A DNA stretch of 11,959 nucleotides, taken from positions 1-11,959 of the forward strand of contig JAMQPJ010000469.1 of the NCBI GenBank assembly GCA_023717585.1, written 5' to 3'. The translations under genes were made by a program, and so were the position numbers. Below, piece after piece: positions 5,607 to 10,588 of the stretch (position 1 is the first letter of the stretch; the number at the start of each line of letters is the position of its first letter). The notes beneath the pieces are model-generated. The model searched no databases and was not told where the DNA came from. It saw only the letters and a list, made by a program, of their open reading frames with translations. This stretch comes from Thermoanaerobaculia bacterium (GTDB lineage Bacteria > Acidobacteriota > Thermoanaerobaculia > UBA5066).

Positions 5607-6008
5607 TTGAAGCTCACGACGCGCAGCGAATACGCTCTCCTCGCCCTCATTCATCTCGCCCGGGGAAAGGGGCCGGCGTACGTGTCCGCGATCGCGATCG
5701 CCGAGGCCCAGGGGCTCCCGCCTAAGTTTCTCGAGCAGCTCCTCCTGGTCCTCAAGAGGGGCGGACTCGTGAAGAGCCAGAAGGGGCAGCGGGGCGGCTA
5801 CAAGCTGGCCCGTCCCGCCGAGAAGATCTCCCTCGCGGAGATCATCCGCCTCCTGGACGGCGCCCTCGCGCCCACCGATTCGGTCAGCCGGTACTTCTAC
5901 GAACCGACCCCCGTGGAGAAGGAGAAACGACTCCTCCGTGTCTTCAAGGAGATCCGCGACCTCGTGTCGGACCGACTGGAGCGGACGTCACTCGCCGACG
6001 TCCGATGA
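5607..6008 (+). CDS. Rrf2 family transcriptional regulator (probable sulfur/cysteine regulator, CymR-like)
   Basis: 133 aa from a TTG start preceded by GGGAGGG. The start is fixed by the family N-terminus MKLTTRSEYALLALIHLA. The winged helix spans about 1-70, with the recognition region LPPKFLEQLLLVLKRGGLVKS (37-57) and the wing KGQRGGYKLARP. The C-terminal helix follows, LLRVFKEIRDLVSDRL. No cysteine is present anywhere, so it cannot bind an Fe-S cluster as IscR or NsrR do; this groups it with cluster-free members such as CymR, which controls cysteine metabolism. Divergent placement against the sulfate importer and the site between them make it the likely repressor of sulfate uptake. The effector is not visible. 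Confidence 0.88.
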   Translation: MKLTTRSEYALLALIHLARGKGPAYVSAIAIAEAQGLPPKFLEQLLLVLKRGGLVKSQKGQRGGYKLARPAEKISLAEIIRLLDGALAPTDSVSRYFYEPTPVEKEKRLLRVFKEIRDLVSDRLERTSLADVR

Positions 6009-6025
6009 AAGAAACCGCCCGGCCC

Positions 6026-6054
6026 TTGACATTGTACTAGTGGACTAGTACATT
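6026..6054 (+). promoter_or_regulatory. Strong promoter of the GntR-SPFH operon, apparently leaderless
   Basis: TTGACA (6026-6031, perfect -35) and TACATT (6049-6054) are 17 bp apart. The usual start point, about seven bases after the -10, falls on the A of the ATG at 6061. No Shine-Dalgarno is present in the six bases between the -10 box and the ATG. Confidence 0.75.
6034..6051. promoter_or_regulatory. Perfect operator palindrome in the promoter spacer
   Basis: GTACTAGT-GG-ACTAGTAC: two perfect 8-bp arms with a 2-bp centre. It fills the spacer between -35 and -10 and runs into the -10 box. Its AT-rich form stands out from the surrounding GC-rich DNA. YtrA-type GntR regulators typically bind such sites in their own promoters, so autorepression by the gene that begins nine bases later is the natural reading. 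Confidence 0.75.
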
Positions 6055-6060
6055 AGTGGC

Positions 6061-6453
6061 ATGGACGGGGTTCCATTCCGCCTCGATACCGGGTCCGGCG
6101 TGCCGTTCTACCGGCAGGTCATCGACCAGGTCCTCCTTGCCGTAGCCGACGGGCGCCTGAAGCCGGGCGTTCAGCTCCCCACCGTCCGCCAGCTCGCCGT
6201 GGACCTCTCCGTGAACCTCAACACGATCGCGCGGGCGTACCGGGAAATGGAGATTCGAGGCATAGTCGAGACGCAGCAGGGAACGGGCACATTCGTGGCG
6301 CACCGCAAGCCCGAGAAGAAGACCGCCGAGCGCCGGAAGGCCCTCGAGCGCCATGTCGACCAGTTCCTGACGACCGCCGCCAGCCAGGGGTTCACGATCG
6401 AAGAGTTTGCCGAGGCCCTTCTCGAGCGCACCGAAGAGGCCGGCAGGAGGTAA
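6061..6453 (+). CDS. GntR family regulator, YtrA subfamily
   Basis: 130 aa. The N-terminal LDTGSGVPFYRQVIDQV (8-24) is the standard entry to a YtrA-type winged helix. It continues through LKPGVQLPTVRQLAVDLSVN (33-52), the recognition helix LNTIARAYREMEIRGIVET (53-71) and the wing QGTGTFVA (73-80). The short C-terminal part (about 84-130) is predicted mostly helical and is too small for a FadR or HutC effector domain, which is the YtrA hallmark. YtrA regulators usually control membrane or transport genes in their own operon. The ATG sits at the expected transcription start, so the mRNA may be leaderless. The SPFH gene follows four bases after its stop, with a ribosome site inside this gene's last codons. 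Confidence 0.92.
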   Translation: MDGVPFRLDTGSGVPFYRQVIDQVLLAVADGRLKPGVQLPTVRQLAVDLSVNLNTIARAYREMEIRGIVETQQGTGTFVAHRKPEKKTAERRKALERHVDQFLTTAASQGFTIEEFAEALLERTEEAGRR

Positions 6454-6457
6454 CGAC

Positions 6458-7444
6458 ATGGTCCCAGGCATCGTTTCCCGGGTTGCCGAGAAAGTTCAGG
6501 AGACCCGAGCAGCCGCTGAGTCGCGCCGCTCCACGCCGTCGGAGAGGCGGCAGCGCCAGAGCGAGAAGGACATTCAGGCGCGCCGGTACGTGAGCGGCGT
6601 GAGCCTGTTCGCGTTCTGCGTCTCGCTCCTCGCGGGGATCGCCGCGAGCATCGCGACGCAGTCTCCATTCCCGGTCGTCGGCGGGACCCTCCTCGCCGTC
6701 TTCCTGCTCTTCGCGCTCAAGGTCGCGAACCAGTGGGAGCGCGCCGTCGTCCTGCGCTTCGGGAAGTTCCAGGGCCTCAAGGGGCCGGGGCTCTTCGTCC
6801 TGATCCCCATCGTCGAAGAGATCACCCAGCTCGTGGACCAGCGCGTGCGCGTGACGGACGTCTCGGCCGAGTCGGCCCTCACGAAGGATACTGTCCCCGT
6901 GAACGTCGACGCGATCGTCTTCTGGACGGTGTGGGACGCGCAGAAGTCCGTCCTCGAGGTGGCCGACTACCTCGACGCCGTCTCGCTCTCGGCGCAGACC
7001 GCGCTCCGCGAGACGATCGGCCGCCACATGCTCGCCGAGATGATCACGGAGCGCGAGCAGCTCGGAAAGCAGCTCCAGTCGATCCTCGACGAGAAGACGA
7101 ATCCGTGGGGGATCACGGTGCAGTCGGTCGAGATCCGCGACGTCCGGATCCCGCCCGACCTCGAGGACGCGATGTCGCGCCAGGCGCAGGCGGAGCGCGA
7201 GCGGCAGGCCCGCATCATCCTCGGCACAGCGGAAACAGAGATCTCGGCGCGCTTCGTGGAGGCCGGCGACGCCTACAAGGACCACCCGCTCGCGCTGCAC
7301 CTCCGCGCCATGAACATGCTGTACGAAGCCATCAAGGAGAAGGGGTCGATGGTCATCGTGCCCTCGAGCGCCGTCGAGACGATGGGCCTCGGCGGGCTCT
7401 CCGGCATGACGGCGCTCGCGCAGAAGAACATGACGGGGGAATGA
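6458..7444 (+). CDS. SPFH/Band 7 (stomatin/slipin-like) membrane protein
   Basis: 328 aa. The start is set by GGCAGGAGG seven bases upstream of ATG 6458; an in-frame ATG at 6407 lies inside the regulator gene and is less likely. A charged N-terminus (1-45) precedes two adjacent hydrophobic segments (about 46-66 and 70-90). The Band 7 domain follows: NQWERAVVLRFGKFQGLKGPG, IPIVEEITQLVDQRV, then VPVNVDAIVFWTVWD and VEIRDVRIPPDLEDAMSRQA (224-243), a classic slipin signature. A short helical region and a Met/Gly-rich tail end the protein. Such proteins oligomerise into membrane microdomain scaffolds and often accompany membrane-stress systems. No NfeD-type partner is adjacent; a membrane methyltransferase is. 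Confidence 0.92.
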   Translation: MVPGIVSRVAEKVQETRAAAESRRSTPSERRQRQSEKDIQARRYVSGVSLFAFCVSLLAGIAASIATQSPFPVVGGTLLAVFLLFALKVANQWERAVVLRFGKFQGLKGPGLFVLIPIVEEITQLVDQRVRVTDVSAESALTKDTVPVNVDAIVFWTVWDAQKSVLEVADYLDAVSLSAQTALRETIGRHMLAEMITEREQLGKQLQSILDEKTNPWGITVQSVEIRDVRIPPDLEDAMSRQAQAERERQARIILGTAETEISARFVEAGDAYKDHPLALHLRAMNMLYEAIKEKGSMVIVPSSAVETMGLGGLSGMTALAQKNMTGE

Positions 7445-7497
7445 AGACGGGGGAGAAGAGATGTAAGAACCCCCCCGGTGCTCTTCGGAGGATCACG

Positions 7498-8037
7498 ATG
7501 AAGCAGGCATTCGTCGCCGTTCGCGCGTTCGTCTACGCCGTCGGCTTCGTGTCCCTGTGGGCGTGGCTCGCGCTTGGGGTGCGGCACTCCGACATCGAAC
7601 GTGGGCTGTACCTCCCCTTCTGGACCGGCTTCGTCGGGATCTCATTCTTCGCTCTTGGCGCCATCATCGTGCTCTCGTGCGTCGCGTTCTTCGTCGTCGA
7701 AGGAAGAGGAACTCCCGCTCCCTTCGATCCGCCGCGGCGGTTCGTCGCATCCGGCCCGTATCGCTTCGTCCGGAACCCGATGTACCTCGGAGCATTGCTC
7801 GTCCTCTCGGGCTTCGGGCTCCTCGCGCGCTCGCCGTCCGTGCTCGGCCTCGTCGCGCTCGCCGCCCTGTTCGCCCACCTCTTCGTCCTCTTCTTCGAGG
7901 AGCCCTTTCTCGCCGACCGGTTCGGGGAAACCTACGCCGCGTACCGGCGCGTGACGAACCGCTGGGTCCCGCGCGTTGGCATCGCGGAGCCGTCGCCCGA
8001 AACAGGAGGACCATCGCGGGCGGAGCGTCGGCCCTGA
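7498..8037 (+). CDS. ICMT/PEMT-like integral membrane methyltransferase
   Basis: 179 aa with about four hydrophobic segments (8-28, 41-66, 95-110, 113-132). The SAM-binding signature of the isoprenylcysteine carboxyl methyltransferase/phospholipid methyltransferase family is clear: GPYRFVRNPMYLG (86-98), followed by EEPFLADRFGETYAAYRRV (134-152) and NRWVPR. The substrate may be a lipid, a prenylated compound or a small molecule; bacterial members are mostly uncharacterised. ATG 7498 has GGAGG seven bases upstream and gives a normal N-terminus. An alternative in-frame ATG at 7441 overlaps the SPFH stop (ATGA) and would add 19 residues; even if unused, it hints at coupling. The operon position suggests membrane-lipid adjustment alongside the SPFH scaffold. 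Confidence 0.85.
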   Translation: MKQAFVAVRAFVYAVGFVSLWAWLALGVRHSDIERGLYLPFWTGFVGISFFALGAIIVLSCVAFFVVEGRGTPAPFDPPRRFVASGPYRFVRNPMYLGALLVLSGFGLLARSPSVLGLVALAALFAHLFVLFFEEPFLADRFGETYAAYRRVTNRWVPRVGIAEPSPETGGPSRAERRP

Positions 8038-8100
8038 TCCGCTTTTTCTCGTTCCTGCGTTGAGAGGGATGAGGAAAACGACTGAAAGGGGGTGCTCCCC

Positions 8101-9348
8101 ATGAAACAGGCTGCGATCCGGTCGGGCCTACGCGCCTGCGCGCACGTTCCCGACGCCGTCCGAGTCGCGTTGCTCGTCCTCGCGGCCTCTCCGCAATGCC
8201 TGGGCATTGTCGAGACCGTCCACGATTGTACCGGCCGGTCCACCGGCCAGGCGCACGTTTTCACGAACCGCTCTTCTCTGCAGACCCTCGTCGTCCGCGG
8301 GGCGTTCGTCGACCTGGCGACGGGAGTCGAGGTCGCCCAGTCGAAAATGAACTCCGGCGCGCTCCAGGCGGGCGGGACGGCGCGCATCAAGTCGAGGTCG
8401 AGCGGCCGGCTCGAGGTGGTCGTCGAGCCGCGCACGCCGCGTGGTATCGGAGACCTCCTGATCCACTACGCGGTGGAGGTCGCCGGCCCCGATCGCGTCT
8501 ACTTCAAGGCCTATGAGGCTCCGACGATCATGGAGATCGGCGTCCGTTCCCCGGACGGCATGCCGGCACACTCGCTCGTGGCCGGGAAGCTGTACTTTCT
8601 CTCCATCAAGGGCCCGGCGCTCCAGGGTGTGGACAGCCGATTCCCGTCGACCGTCACGGACGTCGAGGACGTCACGGACCCTCCCGGGGACAACCGCCTG
8701 CGGAAGTTCCAGTTCAAGCCGACCGCCGCTGGAAGCCTGCGGTTCGACGTAGGGAGCTTCAAGGGGCCTTCGGAAGACTTGTCGGGCTGCCAGGCCTCGC
8801 TCGAGATGACGGTCGCCCCGTTGACTCTGACTGTCAACGCCCCGCCGACCCCGACGCCCGCGCCGAAGCCAGACCTGAGGCCGTATCTGACGACCGATAA
8901 CCTCGTCCGCGTGACACCTCCCGAATCCTGCGCCGGAGAAACCCATCCCAGCGTCAGGGCCGACATGTGCACGAGCAAACTCGCGGCTCCGACGGCCACG
9001 CAGCGCCGCGTCGAAGGAGTCGTCCAGTGGAATGAGATCGCCTGGGGAGTGGAGAACAATTCCGACGTGACGGTCACGACGCCGTTCAAGGTTCGGCTGA
9101 TGTTCGGGATCAACGTGCTCGACACACGGGAAGTGACGTCGTTGACCCCGCGTGACAAGAAGGGCCACGTCTACCGGCGCCCGAACGGGGCCCGCAAGCT
9201 GATGCGCCATTTCGACTGCCCCAAGTGTTACGACCTGGGAGGCCCGGGAATGGACTGGATCGACCCGGTCTATACGGTCGAGGTCGACTTCGAGCACAAG
9301 GTGGACGAAGGGGGCCTCGAATCCAACAACACCAAGACCTTCAATTGA
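8101..9348 (+). CDS. Unknown exported-looking protein with a CARDB-like C-terminal domain
   Basis: 415 aa, not recognised as a named family. Start ATG 8101 has GAAAGGGGGTG a few bases upstream; a GTG at 8092 is less well placed. The N-terminus is basic and then hydrophobic (VRVALLVLAAS, 21-31), a plausible but weak signal peptide; no valid lipobox is seen. Residues about 35-245 look like beta-rich domains. A Pro/Thr linker (NAPPTPTPAPKPDLRPY) then leads into a C-terminal region with VEGVVQWNEIAWGVENNSDV, FKVRLMFG and the ending VEVDFEHKVDEGGLESNNTKTF. The ending resembles the CARDB pattern (V-D-x-V-x-E-x-N-E-x-N-N). A CxxC (FDCPKC) interrupts that domain. A surface or periplasmic binding role is conceivable. 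It lies 63 bp after the methyltransferase and may share its transcript. Confidence 0.7.
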   Translation: MKQAAIRSGLRACAHVPDAVRVALLVLAASPQCLGIVETVHDCTGRSTGQAHVFTNRSSLQTLVVRGAFVDLATGVEVAQSKMNSGALQAGGTARIKSRSSGRLEVVVEPRTPRGIGDLLIHYAVEVAGPDRVYFKAYEAPTIMEIGVRSPDGMPAHSLVAGKLYFLSIKGPALQGVDSRFPSTVTDVEDVTDPPGDNRLRKFQFKPTAAGSLRFDVGSFKGPSEDLSGCQASLEMTVAPLTLTVNAPPTPTPAPKPDLRPYLTTDNLVRVTPPESCAGETHPSVRADMCTSKLAAPTATQRRVEGVVQWNEIAWGVENNSDVTVTTPFKVRLMFGINVLDTREVTSLTPRDKKGHVYRRPNGARKLMRHFDCPKCYDLGGPGMDWIDPVYTVEVDFEHKVDEGGLESNNTKTFN

Positions 9349-9403
9349 GGGCTTGCGACCTTGAGCCGTTTGCTCGCCCGTCAGCGCCCTCCCGCGACCC
9401 TCT

Positions 9404-9841
9404 TTAGCCGGGGGAAACCTCATCCACGGGCCGCTTCTTCAGGAGGTGCGCGGCGTAGGCGGCTGCAAAGAGAACGCCCGCCGCTGTGTGCCCCCACCCC
9501 GTTCCCTTTCTCAGTGAATCTCCCGTGAAAACCTGAACGGCGTATCCCGAGAGAACGAGCGGCGCGACGAGCCCGAGCAGGGTGATCCCGGACTTCTTTC
9601 CGATCGTCTCGCCCGACTTCCATTTTGGCAGCGCGTGTCCGCGCGCCACGAGCCCGAAAACGAAGATGAGAAACGGCGCCGCGAGAACGTGCGCCTTCAG
9701 GACGCCGGGCTGCCAGGGATGGCCGAGAGGGGAGTCGGGGTCCGAGCCCGTCATGACGTACTTCATGATGCCGTAGACGACGCCGGAGATCGCGATCGCG
9801 AGCGTCGAAGCGTGCAGCAGAAAGAGCTCCCAACGCTTCAT
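9404..9841 (-). CDS. Four-TM histidine-rich membrane protein (cytochrome b-like, DUF4405-type)
   Basis: 145 aa with four hydrophobic helices (about 6-30, 49-68, 84-105, 114-134). Histidines lie at the helix ends: H10 in TM1, H51 and H69 at the two ends of TM2, and H118 and H132 in TM4, 14 residues apart. The pattern fits two b-type hemes bound between helices, as in cytochrome b561-like or DUF4405 proteins, although no heme motif is conclusive. The chosen ATG has GTGAGG six bases upstream and lies seven bases after the FMN-binding gene's stop; a longer in-frame start at 9919 lies inside that gene. The likely role is passing electrons across the membrane to the periplasmic FMN protein. The substrate and partners are unknown. 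Confidence 0.75.
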   Translation of the reverse strand: MKRWELFLLHASTLAIAISGVVYGIMKYVMTGSDPDSPLGHPWQPGVLKAHVLAAPFLIFVFGLVARGHALPKWKSGETIGKKSGITLLGLVAPLVLSGYAVQVFTGDSLRKGTGWGHTAAGVLFAAAYAAHLLKKRPVDEVSPG

Positions 9842-9848
9842 CCCGGCC

Positions 9849-10523
9849 TCACCGCCGCTTCGTCTCGCGCAGGAATGCGTCCAGCGAGAGGATACGGCGC
9901 GCCGCCTCGACGGTGACACGCACCGTGATCGTCGCGCCGGTCACCGGCCGCACCCCGCGCTTCTCCGAGAGCTCGTCCGTCAGGGCCTTGCCGGAGAACT
10001 GACCGTACCAGTTCGCGCGCGGAAGGTATTCCTCCGGCTCCGAGAAAGAGAGAATCTCGATCCGCGCGATGGCCCCTTTTGGGTCCACGGCCACGAGGAT
10101 AGTCTCGGGGAGCGTGCGCACGATGTGCGTGTCGAAATAGGCGGTCCCGGCGTCCTTCCCGTCGACCGTCGCGACGTAGTACGCCACGAAGCCGGGCGGT
10201 GGAGGGCCGCCGGAGCGGCGCGCAATCTCCGCGCGGTCAGCCTCGGAGAGGAACGCCGTCTTCCGCATCACGACCGCGCCCTTCGGGAACGCGAGGCGCA
10301 GCGCTTCCTCCTGGGTCAGGAGGCTCTTCGCGAAAGCACGCGAGGACGAGAGGAGAAAGAAGAAGAGAAAGAGGAAGAGAAAGATTTCTTTGAATGAGAA
10401 GAGGAAGAGGGGATGCGTCCCCGGCTGACCGGAGTCAAGGGTCTCAGACCGCTGCGCGGCGCGCGAAGCGCGCCCTTGACGCCGATCGGCCGGTGACAGA
10501 TTTCCATCTATCGGCGGCTGCAT
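9849..10523 (-). CDS. FMN-binding domain protein (NqrC/RnfG-like flavinylated), start unresolved
   Basis: The C-terminal ~150 residues form an FMN-binding domain. The attachment motif TGATIT (coded at 9941-9924, in PVTGATITVRV) matches the [SDT]-G-A-T-x-T sequence whose last Thr is flavinylated by ApbE. A Phe/Leu-rich segment coded at about 10400-10345 (KEIFLFLFLFFFLLSSSRAFA) reads as a Sec signal peptide ending near AFA-KS, placing the domain in the periplasm. No ATG, GTG or TTG occurs in frame between that signal and the ATG at 10523, which lies inside a palindromic repeat. The coordinate given is therefore only the nearest canonical start; the real N-terminus is probably near 10400. The downstream cytochrome b-like gene is the likely electron partner. 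No ApbE gene is in view. Confidence 0.78.
   Translation of the reverse strand: MQPPIDGNLSPADRRQGRASRAAQRSETLDSGQPGTHPLFLFSFKEIFLFLFLFFFLLSSSRAFAKSLLTQEEALRLAFPKGAVVMRKTAFLSEADRAEIARRSGGPPPPGFVAYYVATVDGKDAGTAYFDTHIVRTLPETILVAVDPKGAIARIEILSFSEPEEYLPRANWYGQFSGKALTDELSEKRGVRPVTGATITVRVTVEAARRILSLDAFLRETKRR
10348..10384. repeat. 37-base pure purine tract in the FMN-protein signal-peptide codons
   Basis: The plus strand contains only A and G for 37 bases; on the coding strand these are CTC/TTC/TCT codons for Leu, Phe and Ser. A second purine run (10395-10413, broken by one T at 10395) lies just upstream in the coding direction. Such mirror-like tracts can slip or form triplex DNA. Confidence 0.7.
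10421..10493. repeat. Nested imperfect palindrome (REP/BIME-like), element 1
   Basis: The arm at 10421-10441 and the reverse complement of 10473-10493 agree at 18 of 21 positions, with the innermost eight bases (GTCAAGGG/CCCTTGAC) perfect. Inside lies a perfect 7-bp hairpin, GGCGCGC-GAA-GCGCGCC (10458-10474), whose right side overlaps the right arm by two bases, and an 11-bp near-palindrome GGTCTCAGACC. It resembles a mobile or repeated palindromic element, or a complex attenuator, between the porin and the FMN gene. Confidence 0.65.
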
Positions 10524-10552
10524 CGGCAGCCGCCGCATATCAGCAGAATCTG
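10497..10552. repeat. Long hairpin, element 2
   Basis: CAGATT (10497-10502) pairs with AATCTG (10547-10552). The core CGGCGGCTG (10512-10520) pairs with CAGCCGCCG (10527-10535), nine perfect base pairs around a six-base loop, and TAT/ATA pairs extend it past one bulged base. It starts about 37 bases after the porin stop, where a terminator would be expected, but no U tract follows on either strand. Confidence 0.6.
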
Positions 10553-10588
10553 AAATCCCGATCTTCACCATTCCTCTTGAAGTCGCCC

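Noticed and set aside
6037..6471. Minus-strand open frame over the GntR gene
   Set aside because: It is antisense to a well-recognised winged-helix regulator and has no ribosome site or motif.
9349..9403. Terminator between the convergent unknown gene and the cytochrome b-like gene
   Set aside because: GAGGGC and GCCCTC can pair across a long loop and there are small 4-bp stems, but no compact stem with a U tract on either strand.
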